43,419 nucleotides of DNA from Lysobacteraceae bacterium. Its GTDB lineage: Bacteria > Pseudomonadota > Gammaproteobacteria > Xanthomonadales > Rhodanobacteraceae. The stretch lies in the NCBI GenBank assembly GCA_018970895.1, contig JAGWVM010000012.1, forward strand, positions 1 through 43,419. The letters are read 5' to 3'. This document shows positions 8,057 to 16,333 of this stretch, one piece after another. Position 1 is the stretch's first letter. Each line of letters starts with the position of its first letter. Under the pieces are notes generated by a model that was not told the DNA's origin, did no database searches, and saw only the letters and a program-made list of their open reading frames with translations. The position numbers were made by a program, and so were the translations under genes.

Positions 8057-9472
8057 TCAAAGGGGATAGCTCACCGAGACCGCGAGCGTGTTGTTCCAGT
8101 ATCCGCTCCCGCCGCCGCTGACCGAGGCGGCCGAGCTGCGCATGGCGTGCAGCTGCAGCCGCCCGTTGTGCGGCAGGCGACCTTCCAGCGACACGTCCAG
8201 CGTGTAGATGCCGACGCTGTTGCCGTCGGTAGTCTGTCGGCCGCCGTCGGCGGTCGCCCTCAGTCGCCAATTCGGCGACAGCCGCAACGCGCCGATCAGG
8301 CCGGCGGTGACCGAGCGGTAGTGCTGCGGATTGAAATAGATCCCGCCGCCCGGCTGACTGCTGCGAAACACCCGCACGCCGATCTGGCCGCCCAGTGCGG
8401 CCGAGGTGCCGCGAACGTCGAAGGGGCTGATCACCAGGCGTGCTACGCCACCGTCGCGCCGGTTGCCGTCGGTGAACCTTTGTTGGAACACGGTCGGCAG
8501 CAGGTAGAGGTGATCGGTCGGGCGCAGCGTGGCGCCGACGCTGTAGTTGGCGTAGGCGATGCGCCGCGTGATCGCCGCATCGGTAAGCAACGGCGCCCGC
8601 TCGGCGCCGGCACTGAGGGCGAAGTCGTCGTTCGGCTGCACGGTCCAGTGGCCGGCGCCCTGCAGATATTGCCAGCCGCCGGCCTGGCCAAGGCCAAGAC
8701 GCAGGTCCGCACTCTGCGTGTCGCCGATACGCCACTGGCCGACGCCGGCCAGTTCATGCAGATGACGGGAGTTGCCCGGAGTGATCACGCGCATGGTGTC
8801 CGCGGTCACGCCATACTGCTGAGCGAGTGCGTCGTCGCCGTGCAGCGGCGTGAGCACGCTCGCCCCGACGCTCCACACATCGAGGCCTTCATTGTCGTGG
8901 CTGAAGCGGGTGTCGCCCTGTACCCGCGCACTGGTGGCGTAATGCATGTCGTTGGCGAGCAGGCCGAAGTGGGTGCCGAGATAGCCGGTGTCGGCCGGCG
9001 CCTTGGTGGCTGCCAAGGCCGGGAGGGTGCGGTCCTGCCAGCCAAGTGCCCGCGCTGAGCGCATCAGCTCCAGCGTGGCTCGCGGATCGCCGGCTGCATC
9101 CGTCGCGTTGAGCTTCCAGGCTTCGATGTAACGGTCTTCGGCATTCAGGGCCTGCGCCAGGCCGGTGCGCGAAGTGCGGCGCTCACCGTCGGTCGAAGCC
9201 AGCTCCAGTGCCCGGCGGAAGGCTTTCTCGCCAGCCGGCGCATGGCCCAACCACAGTTCGGCCCGTCCCAGGCCGATGGCCGCGGCGTAGGCGTCGGCAG
9301 GTCGGTGAGCTGACAGCGTCAATGCCTGCACGAACAGCGTGCGGGCGCGTCCCGGATCGTTTGCCTCCAGCGCATGTCGGCCCGCGCGGATGGCCTGGCC
9401 GGCATCGGCGGCCTGGGCATGCACAGCCGGCGCCAGTGCCAGCAGGATCACGGTGGCGGGCAGCGACCTCAC
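8057..9472 (-). CDS. Putative outer-membrane polysaccharide export protein: TPR-like helices plus predicted beta-barrel (PgaA/XagA-like role)
   Basis: A 471-residue protein. The GTG start at 9472 overlaps the stop of the upstream glycosyltransferase (GTGA), implying translational coupling. It begins with a signal peptide ending near APAVHAQA. Residues about 20-150 are alanine-rich and helical, with a TPR-like pattern (LEANDPGRARTLFVQAL, AEKAFRRALELA). From about residue 160 the protein alternates hydrophobic and polar residues as in an outer-membrane barrel. It ends SVSYPL; a C-terminal barrel strand is expected but the last residue is Leu rather than Phe. The arrangement recalls PgaA (TPR plus porin) in poly-GlcNAc export, but this protein is much shorter. 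Function is inferred from context; I do not recognise the family by sequence. Confidence 0.75.
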   Translation of the reverse strand: MRSLPATVILLALAPAVHAQAADAGQAIRAGRHALEANDPGRARTLFVQALTLSAHRPADAYAAAIGLGRAELWLGHAPAGEKAFRRALELASTDGERRTSRTGLAQALNAEDRYIEAWKLNATDAAGDPRATLELMRSARALGWQDRTLPALAATKAPADTGYLGTHFGLLANDMHYATSARVQGDTRFSHDNEGLDVWSVGASVLTPLHGDDALAQQYGVTADTMRVITPGNSRHLHELAGVGQWRIGDTQSADLRLGLGQAGGWQYLQGAGHWTVQPNDDFALSAGAERAPLLTDAAITRRIAYANYSVGATLRPTDHLYLLPTVFQQRFTDGNRRDGGVARLVISPFDVRGTSAALGGQIGVRVFRSSQPGGGIYFNPQHYRSVTAGLIGALRLSPNWRLRATADGGRQTTDGNSVGIYTLDVSLEGRLPHNGRLQLHAMRSSAASVSGGGSGYWNNTLAVSVSYPL

Positions 9473-10911
9473 TTGGTGCCCCAGTGCTTGCGCAGGTTGA
9501 GCATTTCGGAGAGGTAGCCCAGCACGCAGCCCGGCTGCAGCACGATGCCGTAGAACAGCGCGTAGACGATGAAGCCCAACGGGTTGCGCCGCACGTGCAG
9601 ACCCTGTGCCTGGAACATGTGCGACTGGATGAAGTACATCAGGTAGTTGACCAGGCCGGCCATGGGCAGCACCAGCAGGGTCATCGGCCCGGCGATCCAG
9701 TAGATGCCGAACAGCGCCAACACGATGCCGGGGATGAAAAACAGGGTGTAGGCCACGTCCATGTAGGGGAAAAGCAGGTTCCACCACACGAACACGGTAC
9801 TCATGCGCGGCTTGAAAAGCAGACTGCCATGCACCTTGAATGCCTCGATCAGTCCGCGCGACCAGCGCTGGCGCTGACGGATGAACTGGTGGAAGGTGGT
9901 CGGTGCGTTGGTGAAGGTGATCGCGTCCTCGCAATAGCCGACGCGGTGGCCTGCCTTGAGGATCGCCCAGGTCAGCACGATGTCCTCGCCTACGCACTCG
10001 GGCCAGCCGCCGACGTCGCGCAGCACGTCGGTGCGGTAGAGCGAGAACGCGCCCTGGGCCACCAGGGTGCCCTGGAACAGGCTCTGCAGGCGCTTGATCG
10101 ACGCGATGCCGTGGAAGTAATCCCACTCCTGAATCCGCGTCACCAGGTTGAGGCGCGAATTGCGCACCAGCACCGAGCCGGCCACCGCAGCGGTGTTCGG
10201 CGGGTCGCTGAGGAAGCGGCCGACCAGGTGGCGCAGTGCGTCCTTGTAGAGATAGGAGTCGCCGTCCAGGGTGATCGTGAGCGGATGGGCCGCGACCTTC
10301 AGCCCCTGGTTGAGGGCATTCGCCTTGCCGCCGTTCTTTTCCAGGTCGAGCACCGTCAGCCAGGGGTAGGCCACCGCTGCCAGCTTGACCATGGTGCTGT
10401 CGGTCGATCCGTCGTTGATCACCACCACCTGCATCGGGCCGGGATAGTTCTGGCGGGCCAGCGACTGGATGGTGGAGAGAATGGAGGCCTCCTCGTTGTA
10501 CGCGGCGACCAGGACGGTGATGCCGGGAAATTCGCCCTGCCACGCGCGGGGGGGGCGGCGATCCAGCATCAGGCCGACGACCAGGAAGGCGTTCATGAAG
10601 CCCGGCAGGATCGCTACGCCCCAAATCACCAGCGTGGCGCCGACTTGTCCGATGACATGGCCGAGATCGCGGATCCAGGGCGATGCCATGTGCAGCGAAA
10701 AGATCGCCCAGGCGAACCCCGCTAGCAGGGTGAGGGCAAACTTCAGGCGTACCGGCATGTAGGGTCGGTGTCCGGGACGGCTGGCCACGGCGACCACCGG
10801 CGGAGGGTTGCTCAGCGCGAGGTGGCTCTCGCGCTGAGCGCCATCCGTGGCGATGGGGGCAAGGGGCGTCATGGGGGGCGTTCCGGGGATGACTTCGTCC
10901 GACACGGTCAT
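9469..10911 (-). CDS. Processive family-2 glycosyltransferase, membrane-bound (PgaC/XagB-like polysaccharide synthase)
   Basis: A 480-residue protein with two N-terminal membrane helices (about residues 55-118), a cytoplasmic GT2 domain and three to four C-terminal helices. All motifs of processive synthases are present: NDGSTD (from 166), DGD (216-218), ED (309-310) and QRQRW (346-350). These are the same motifs as cellulose, hyaluronan and poly-GlcNAc synthases, so polymerisation coupled to export is expected. The sugar is not readable. No PgaB-type deacetylase or PgaD is adjacent; only the coupled outer-membrane protein follows. The N-terminal 40 residues are low-complexity, and a second ATG at 10872 is a reasonable alternative start, since neither start has a strong ribosome-binding site. 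A CRP/Clp-type site lies about 80 bases upstream. Confidence 0.9.
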   Translation of the reverse strand: MTVSDEVIPGTPPMTPLAPIATDGAQRESHLALSNPPPVVAVASRPGHRPYMPVRLKFALTLLAGFAWAIFSLHMASPWIRDLGHVIGQVGATLVIWGVAILPGFMNAFLVVGLMLDRRPPRAWQGEFPGITVLVAAYNEEASILSTIQSLARQNYPGPMQVVVINDGSTDSTMVKLAAVAYPWLTVLDLEKNGGKANALNQGLKVAAHPLTITLDGDSYLYKDALRHLVGRFLSDPPNTAAVAGSVLVRNSRLNLVTRIQEWDYFHGIASIKRLQSLFQGTLVAQGAFSLYRTDVLRDVGGWPECVGEDIVLTWAILKAGHRVGYCEDAITFTNAPTTFHQFIRQRQRWSRGLIEAFKVHGSLLFKPRMSTVFVWWNLLFPYMDVAYTLFFIPGIVLALFGIYWIAGPMTLLVLPMAGLVNYLMYFIQSHMFQAQGLHVRRNPLGFIVYALFYGIVLQPGCVLGYLSEMLNLRKHWGTK

Positions 10912-11279
10912 CCGCTGGATGGCCGTGGGTCAGGGGCTTGGGTTGGGGGTGACGGTCGGGGGACCGGGGGTGTTGCGGAAGCTGAAGCAGGGAGTGTGCC
11001 AGTGGTCACACTCTGACCGTCCGGGCGCGCCGGGTCGACACGGATCGGGCTTGTCGTGCGGGCGTTCCCCCCTCCCGGGACGATTGCTGCACCGCGTCGC
11101 TGCAACCGTTTGCAGGCGGCAATCCGCCCGCTCGGTGCCACCCGTCGGGCGGCTCCCGGGCGAGTCTGGCCTGATCGCTGCACCCGGCGCCGTGGCGGTT
11201 GCCGCCGCCTGTTCGCAAGTTTGTGACGCGGATGGACCGTTGTGGCGGCGAAAAGTGACCGAGGGCGTCGTGCGGCCGG
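10912..11279. other. Intergenic region upstream of the glycosyltransferase operon
   Basis: A 368-base gap without a convincing gene, between the stop of msrB and the start of the glycosyltransferase, both on the minus strand. It holds the CRP/Clp-like palindrome at 10994-11009. It must carry the promoter of the downstream pair, although I cannot pick reliable -35/-10 hexamers. Confidence 0.6.
10994..11009 (-). promoter_or_regulatory. CRP/Clp-type operator
   Basis: On the minus strand the site reads TGTGA-N6-GCACA, and on the plus strand TGTGC-N6-TCACA. That is 9 of 10 matches to the CRP-family consensus TGTGA-N6-TCACA, extended outward to AGTGTG/CACACT arms. It is about 83 bases upstream of the glycosyltransferase start. 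In Xanthomonas the c-di-GMP-responsive CRP homologue Clp uses this consensus and is reported to control the xagABC glycosyltransferase cluster, which makes the position meaningful. Binding here is inference. Confidence 0.6.
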
Positions 11280-11756
11280 TCAGGGCATGTCGATGTTGGG
11301 GACGCCCTCGGGCGCTCCGCGCCCCAGGGCATCGGGCAGCCGGTCGCCCTGTTCGACGAAGCCCAGCGCCACCGAATTGAGGCAGTGCCGCTGGCCGGTT
11401 GGCGGCGGGCCGTCCGGGAACACGTGGCCGAGGTGGCTGCCGCAGCGGGCGCAGACCTCCTCGGTGCGCACCATGCCGTAGCTGGTGTCTCGGATGTAGC
11501 GCAGGTGGGCGTCGTCGTAGGGGGCAAAGAAGCTCGGCCAGCCGGTGCCGGAATCGAACTTGGCGCTCGAGCGGAACAGCGGCAGCCCGCAGAAGCGGCA
11601 GGTGTAGACGCCGTCTTTCTTGTTGTCCAGGAAGACGCCGCAGAACGCCGCCTCGGTGCCGTGCTGCAGCAGGACGCGGCGCTCGTCCTGGGTCAGGGCG
11701 GCGGTGATCGCCTCGCGCTGGGCGTCGGTGGGCGGGGTGAGGTCGAAGCGGGACAT
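11280..11756 (-). CDS. msrB: Peptide-methionine (R)-S-oxide reductase MsrB
   Basis: A 158-residue MsrB. The zinc site is complete (CRFC at 53-56, CARC at 102-105). The catalytic cysteine is Cys125 in RHCLNSVAL, and the SGTGWPSF motif is intact. It reduces methionine-R-sulfoxide in oxidised proteins using thioredoxin, and no signal peptide is seen. The ATG at 11756 has AGGAG upstream, and the frame extends further only into the helicase stop region. The C-terminal tail after [11 protein letters not shown] is somewhat longer than usual. It follows the helicase gene on the same strand. Confidence 0.96.
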   Translation of the reverse strand: MSRFDLTPPTDAQREAITAALTQDERRVLLQHGTEAAFCGVFLDNKKDGVYTCRFCGLPLFRSSAKFDSGTGWPSFFAPYDDAHLRYIRDTSYGMVRTEEVCARCGSHLGHVFPDGPPPTGQRHCLNSVALGFVEQGDRLPDALGRGAPEGVPNIDMP

Positions 11757-11880
11757 GGCGGCTCCTGCAGCAGGTGATCTGGACAAGGTGGGGTGTGCGG
11801 TGGGGGTGCCCAAGCGTCGAGCGGTGCGCTCGGGGCGGGGGAGTTGCCGGATTGCGGCGCCTGCCGCGGCGCCGCCCCGC

Positions 11881-13764
11881 TCATGCAAGCGCCTGCAGCT
11901 GCCCCTGCACCTCGTTGATCGCGTTGCGGATGCGCTCGCTGAAGACCGAGTCCTCGTGGTGGATCAGCACCAGCCGCTCGGTGGCGCGGGTCATCGCCAC
12001 GTACAGCAGGCGGGCCTCCTCGGCTTCGTCCTTGCCGGGCTTGGGCAGCGAGCCGAGCCCCGGGATGATCACGAACGGGAATTCCAGCCCCTTGCTGGAG
12101 TGCATGGTCACCAGCTTCACCGCGTCCTCGACCAGGAACAGCGCGCGCTTGCCGTCGCCCTCCGCCAGCCGGCTGGCGATGCCTTCGCGCTGCAGCGCCT
12201 CGTGAAGCTTTTCACCTTCCCACTGGTTGCGGAAGATCACCGCCATGTCCGACAGCCGGCGCCCGTGCGCGGCCTCGTCGCGCAGGCACTGGATCAGCAC
12301 CGCGAGCTGGGCGCCGGCGGTGTCGGTGCGGATCAGTTCGGGCACCGGGCCGCGGCGGCCGGCGCTCTCGGGCGCCACCAGCGGCACGCCGTCGTCCTCG
12401 CCCAGCCGCTCGATCAGCAGGTCGCTGGCGAAGCCGCGCGCGACCGAGAGGATCTCCAGCGTGTTGCGGTAGTTGAGCTTGAGAATGGTGGTGCGGCCCT
12501 GCGCCTGCACGCCCAGTTCCTTCCAGGTGAACTTGCGGCGGTCGTCGCGGCCGTAGATGTTCTGCGCGTCGTCGTACAGCACCAGCAGCGAGTTGGTGCT
12601 GGGGTCGACCATCTGCACGATCAGCTTGTACCAGTCCGGCTCGAAGTCGTGGCCCTCGTCCACCAGCACGGCGCCGTACTGGAAGCTGGGAATCTGCCCG
12701 CGGTCGACGCCGGCGATCACCTGCCCGACCATCTCGGCAAAGAAATCGTCGGTACGCTTGCCGTCCCTCGACGGCAGGTCCACGTGGTAGGCGGTGAGCA
12801 TCTGCCGGCACCAGCGGTGGAAGTTGTACACCTGCACCTTGTCCGACAGGCCGCGCTCGCCGACCAGCTGGTCCAGCCGCCCGGCCAGGGTCTTGTTGTA
12901 GCAGAGCACCAGGATCGGCTTGGCCATGGTCCGCGCCAGTTGCAGCGCGCGGAAGCCGAGGATCATCGTCTTGCCGGAGCCGGCCACGCCGTGGATCAGG
13001 CGGTGGCCGTCGCCCAGCGAACGCGCCAGCTGCTCCTGCTGGGCGTCCATCACCCTGACCAGCTCGGGGATCTCGATCGCCTTGCCGGTTTCCCCGGCGT
13101 TGGGCGGGAACAGGCCGAACTGGCCCGAGCCTGGGTCGACCCGCAGTTCCGGAAACAGGTGCCAGCGCACGCGGTCGAGCTGGGGCAGGGTGAGCGCCAC
13201 CGGGAACACCTGCGGGAACATCGCCCACAGCCGCTCCTGCAACGCCTCGGCCTCCACCGACTCGTAGATCTCGTCGCGGCAGATCACCAGGTGCGACGGC
13301 AGCACGGCGTCCAGCCCGCCCTCGTCGAACTGCTTGCGGCTGATGTTGGCCAGCACCACGCCCCAGCCCCACGGCATCACCAGCTTGCCGGCGTGGCGGT
13401 GGCCCGGCGGGAAGTGCAGCGCCGGATCCTTCTGCAGCGTCACGCCGATCTCCAGCGCATAAGCGCGCGCCTGCAGCAGCGGGTTGTTCTCCTTCACCGT
13501 GCCGCGGTCGGTGAGCAGGGTGACCTGGGTGCCGTCGACCTGCTGCAGGGTCTCGGCTTTCCAGTCCTTCACCTCCAGCACCAGCAGCCCGCGGCGCGGG
13601 TGCACGATGATGAAATCCGGATGCCGCTGCTTCGGGCCGACCGGCACGTCGTACCAGATCAGGTAGTCGTCCTCGAGCTTCTGCTCCAGGCGTTCGGAAA
13701 CCCGCTTCTCGCCGCCGGTCATGCGCGGCAGGCAGCTGTTGCGGGAGGGTATGAGCGTGGCCAT
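11881..13764 (-). CDS. NERD-domain nuclease fused to UvrD/Rep-type superfamily 1 helicase
   Basis: A 627-residue protein. Residues about 15-130 form a NERD nuclease-related domain with the PD-(D/E)xK-like pattern: Asp50 in HPDF, then Glu64 and Lys66 in LEVKDW. The helicase follows: Walker A GVAGSGKT (259-266), Walker B LVDEGHDF, the LNYRNT motif, [12 protein letters not shown] (motif V region) and [12 protein letters not shown] (motif VI). All key residues look intact, so nuclease plus ATP-driven translocation is expected. Such proteins are described as DNA-processing enzymes and in some genomes occur in defence loci. No companion defence gene is visible here. The start MATLIPSR at 13764 was chosen over a 26-codon upstream extension. 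Confidence 0.92.
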   Translation of the reverse strand: MATLIPSRNSCLPRMTGGEKRVSERLEQKLEDDYLIWYDVPVGPKQRHPDFIIVHPRRGLLVLEVKDWKAETLQQVDGTQVTLLTDRGTVKENNPLLQARAYALEIGVTLQKDPALHFPPGHRHAGKLVMPWGWGVVLANISRKQFDEGGLDAVLPSHLVICRDEIYESVEAEALQERLWAMFPQVFPVALTLPQLDRVRWHLFPELRVDPGSGQFGLFPPNAGETGKAIEIPELVRVMDAQQEQLARSLGDGHRLIHGVAGSGKTMILGFRALQLARTMAKPILVLCYNKTLAGRLDQLVGERGLSDKVQVYNFHRWCRQMLTAYHVDLPSRDGKRTDDFFAEMVGQVIAGVDRGQIPSFQYGAVLVDEGHDFEPDWYKLIVQMVDPSTNSLLVLYDDAQNIYGRDDRRKFTWKELGVQAQGRTTILKLNYRNTLEILSVARGFASDLLIERLGEDDGVPLVAPESAGRRGPVPELIRTDTAGAQLAVLIQCLRDEAAHGRRLSDMAVIFRNQWEGEKLHEALQREGIASRLAEGDGKRALFLVEDAVKLVTMHSSKGLEFPFVIIPGLGSLPKPGKDEAEEARLLYVAMTRATERLVLIHHEDSVFSERIRNAINEVQGQLQALA

Positions 13765-13837
13765 CCGGCATCCGGTAAGTGTCCCCGCGGCGAAAGTAGC
13801 CAATCGCAGCGGCCTGTCAAAGCCCCCCGCCGTGCCA

Positions 13838-13867
13838 TTCACCGCCGGCCGTGGCGACAGGTACTAT
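13838..13867 (+). promoter_or_regulatory. Candidate sigma70 promoter of the diguanylate cyclase gene
   Basis: TTCACC (13838-13843) and TACTAT (13862-13867) are separated by 18 bases, about 55 bases before the start codon, in the divergent gap with the helicase gene. Each hexamer is a partial match, so this is tentative. Confidence 0.35.
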
Positions 13868-13921
13868 CCGGCGGTGGGCGCGATCGCGTCCGCGGCAGGC
13901 CGGACGGGACAGGGAGAGGGG

Positions 13922-15094
13922 ATGCCGGTTCAAGTCGAAACGTTGTCGCTGCTCAACGCGGTGCAGGCGCTTGCGCTCGGTCTGATGCTGTGGGTCGGCA
14001 CGCATAACGGCAATGACCGTGCGCTGGCGGCCATCCGGCTTCGCGCCACGGCGCTCGGCGTCGAGGCCGTTGCGTACGTGCCGCTGGCGCTGCAGGCGAT
14101 GCTGCCGCCGGTCGTGCTGCTGGTCGGCAGCAATGCCCTGAACCTGCTGGCCCAGGGCATGGTGGTGGTGGCGATCCGCCGCCTGCTGGACCAGCCTCTG
14201 CGGCTGAAAACCACCACCGTGATCGGCCTGCTGGGCCTTGCGGGCGTGACCTGGTTCGGCGTGGTCCACGTCGACTACCGGCTGCGCGTGTTGTGGGGTT
14301 CATGCGCGATCGTCGGCAACCTGCTGCTCAATCTGGAAGCGCTGCGCGGGGGCTGTCGCAGCCGTGAAACCCGTGCGCGCTGCGTGCTGCTGTGGGTCTA
14401 CCTGCTCGAGCTCGCGCTGCTGATGTGGCGCAACGGGGCGCTCTGGCTGTCCAGCAACCCGCCGGACCAGATGGCCACGCCCTCGCCGGTGAACATCTTC
14501 TACCTGCTGCTGCTGGGCATGCAGCCGCTGTTCGCGAGCATCGGCTTCCTGCTGCTCTACAACGAAATCCTGCGCGGCGAGCTGCACGAACTGGCGCGCA
14601 TCGACCCGCTCACCGGGGTGGCCAACCGTCGGGCCATGGCCGAATCCTCGGATCGGTTGCTGGAGCAGGCGAAGAGCTGGCGCGGCTCGCTGGGCGTGCT
14701 GCTGCTGGATGCGGACCATTTCAAGCACATCAACGACCGCTTCGGCCACGAGGGCGGCGATCGGGTGCTGCAGGCGCTGGTGGGGCACATCCAGCGGATC
14801 CTGCGCAGCGGCGACGTGGTCGGACGCGTCGGTGGCGAGGAGTTCCTGGTGCTGTCGCCGGGCGTCGACGAAACCGGCCTGCTTGCACTGGCCGAACGGA
14901 TCCGCGCCGAGGTCGAGCGCTCGCCGCTGGAGATCAACGGCGAGCCGGTGCACCTGACCGTGTCGATCGGCACGGCCGTGGCCGGTCCGGGCGACTGGGA
15001 CATGACCGCCCTGCGCCGGCGCGCCGACGCGGCGCTTTACGCCGCCAAACGGGCCGGGCGCAATCGGGTGATGTCCGGCGACGCGCTGGCCTGA
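13922..15094 (+). CDS. Membrane-bound GGDEF diguanylate cyclase
   Basis: A 390-residue protein. Roughly seven hydrophobic helices fill residues 8-215, a plain membrane sensor module that I cannot assign to a named family, followed by a GGDEF domain (about 222-387). The active site is GGEEF at 304-308, a functional variant. RSGD at 295-298 lies exactly five residues upstream, the RxxD inhibitory I-site, so product feedback inhibition is expected. It makes c-di-GMP from two GTP at the inner membrane. The start at 13922 has a GGGAGAGGGG purine run upstream. There is no EAL domain. It converges on the DUF2236 gene with an 18-base gap. Confidence 0.95.
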   Translation: MPVQVETLSLLNAVQALALGLMLWVGTHNGNDRALAAIRLRATALGVEAVAYVPLALQAMLPPVVLLVGSNALNLLAQGMVVVAIRRLLDQPLRLKTTTVIGLLGLAGVTWFGVVHVDYRLRVLWGSCAIVGNLLLNLEALRGGCRSRETRARCVLLWVYLLELALLMWRNGALWLSSNPPDQMATPSPVNIFYLLLLGMQPLFASIGFLLLYNEILRGELHELARIDPLTGVANRRAMAESSDRLLEQAKSWRGSLGVLLLDADHFKHINDRFGHEGGDRVLQALVGHIQRILRSGDVVGRVGGEEFLVLSPGVDETGLLALAERIRAEVERSPLEINGEPVHLTVSIGTAVAGPGDWDMTALRRRADAALYAAKRAGRNRVMSGDALA

Positions 15095-15112
15095 GCCCGC
15101 CGCGTTGGCCGC

Positions 15113-16033
15113 CTACCAGCGGTGCAGGCTGCGCGGATCGCGGCCGACCCGGCGGCACGCATGCGCCGCGATGCCGTCGTTGAGCGCCAGGCGGAATACC
15201 GGGGCCATCGACCACAGCGCGTGGGCGGCCATCCGCGCACTGGCGCGCTGCGCGGGCGTGCGGCGCAAGAGCCGTACCGCCCACTCCGGCAGCAGCGCGG
15301 CACCGGCATGCAGGAACACATCGCGGGACAGCGAGGCGACCGGCACCGGCAGGCGGACCTGGCCGAGGATCTCCAGGACGGTGCGCGTGCGCGCGGTGTA
15401 GGCGAGTGTCCGCCGCACGGTGCGGAAGTAGGCATCCACCTCGGCTTCGCTGCGCGGCACATCGCGCGCGCCGAGCGCTTCGGCAATCCGGCGCGACTCA
15501 TCGAAGTACCGATCGGCCGCACCGTCCGGCAGGGTGATATGGCTGTAGCGACGGTAGCCCTGCAGGAAGCTGTAGGCCTCGGTCACGTGCACCCAGGTGA
15601 GCAGGTCCGGGTCGTTGGCGTCATACGGGCGGCCATCCTCGGCGAGGCCGTGCACGTGGGCGTGGATCCCCCGGACGCGCTCGATCAGGACATCGGCCGC
15701 CGCGCGCGGCGCATAGGTGGTGCCGCCGACGAAGGTGGTGGTGCGGCGCAACCGGCCAACCAGGTCCTCGCGGAAATTGGAGTGGTCCCACACGCCGGCC
15801 AGTGCAAGCGGATGCAGGGTCTGAAGCATCAGCGCAGCCAGCCCGCCGGCAAGCATGCCGGGAAAGTCGGCGTGGATGCGCCAGGTGGCGCCGTCCGGGT
15901 CGAACAGGCCCGGGTCGCCCGCCGGGGCGTCGTAGTCGACCGTGCCGCCGCCATCGCGCGGGAACGCGCCCGCCACCCAGCGGCGGATCGCCGCCTGGGC
16001 CGGTCGGGTGACAAGGTGCAGGGGCGAAGGCAT
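15113..16033 (-). CDS. DUF2236 (oxygenase MpaB-like) family protein
   Basis: A 306-residue, soluble-looking protein recognised as DUF2236 from the segments DPDGATWRIHADFPGMLAGG, LMLQTLHPLALAGVWDHSNF and DLLTWVHVTEAYSFLQGY, with conserved His residues positioned as haem ligands in this family. Characterised relatives include the fungal MpaB oxygenase and bacterial latex-clearing protein Lcp, both haem-b enzymes. The substrate here is unknown. It is transcribed divergently from the aroG leader region (123 bases apart) and has no obvious functional link to its neighbours. Confidence 0.85.
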   Translation of the reverse strand: MPSPLHLVTRPAQAAIRRWVAGAFPRDGGGTVDYDAPAGDPGLFDPDGATWRIHADFPGMLAGGLAALMLQTLHPLALAGVWDHSNFREDLVGRLRRTTTFVGGTTYAPRAAADVLIERVRGIHAHVHGLAEDGRPYDANDPDLLTWVHVTEAYSFLQGYRRYSHITLPDGAADRYFDESRRIAEALGARDVPRSEAEVDAYFRTVRRTLAYTARTRTVLEILGQVRLPVPVASLSRDVFLHAGAALLPEWAVRLLRRTPAQRASARMAAHALWSMAPVFRLALNDGIAAHACRRVGRDPRSLHRW

Positions 16034-16156
16034 GCGCGGATCTTAGCGGTCCGGACGGGCTCCCGCCGCCGGCTGCGACAACCGGCATCGCGTCCGCGGA
16101 CGCTTATGCCATTTCCGACGTTTGCATCGGCCGGCGGATGTGTTATCCCTAACCCC

Positions 16157-16237
16157 ATGACGCTCCGCACCGCCCGCTGGTTTACCTGGTTTTATGGCTA
16201 TCCGAGGCCACAGGCGGAGCCAGGGGCGCGATCGTAA
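16157..16237 (+). CDS. Attenuator leader peptide of the DAHP synthase gene (Trp/Phe/Tyr-rich)
   Basis: A 26-codon ORF too short for ordinary gene finding. Residues 8-15 read W-F-T-W-F-Y-G-Y, so six of eight codons specify the three aromatic amino acids that are end products of the pathway begun by the gene downstream. It ends with TAA at 16235, about 28 bases before the terminator stem. The Trp11 codon lies inside CCTGG (16185-16189), which can pair with CCAGG (16220-16224). A ribosome stalled for lack of a charged aromatic tRNA would therefore free the antiterminator. No Shine-Dalgarno sequence precedes the ATG. Composition plus position make this an attenuation leader. Family knowledge is the classical trp/phe leader mechanism, and the application here is inference. 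Confidence 0.88.
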   Translation: MTLRTARWFTWFYGYPRPQAEPGARS

Positions 16238-16296
16238 GCAAGACACCGATCCCACCGAATCCTGAAAGCCGCCAGCCCAACCCTGGCGGCTTTTTT
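16178..16296 (+). promoter_or_regulatory. Aromatic amino acid attenuator of aroG
   Basis: Three competing pairings can be drawn. The pause structure is CCTGG (16185-16189) with CCAGG (16220-16224), or TGGCT (16195-16199) with AGCCA (16218-16222). The antiterminator is GGCGG (16213-16217) with CCGCC (16269-16273) plus CAGG (16221-16224) with CCTG (16261-16264). The terminator is at 16265-16296. Antiterminator and terminator share 16265-16273, so they exclude each other. Stalling at the aromatic codons (16178-16201) favours readthrough; translation to the stop favours termination. Confidence 0.8.
16265..16296 (+). terminator. Intrinsic terminator/attenuator before aroG
   Basis: An eleven-base perfect stem (16265-16275 / 16283-16293) with a seven-base loop. 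The run of six T at 16291-16296 overlaps the end of the stem. It stands 37 bases before the aroG start codon, so it can only act as a conditional terminator for that gene. Confidence 0.93.
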
Positions 16297-16333
16297 CATG
16301 GTCGCCCGGAAACCCGACCCGAGGAACCGCACC

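Noticed and set aside
11620..14007. 795-codon open frame opposite msrB and the NERD helicase
   Set aside because: A mirror of a real gene in GC-rich DNA; no motifs, and the helicase on the other strand is complete.
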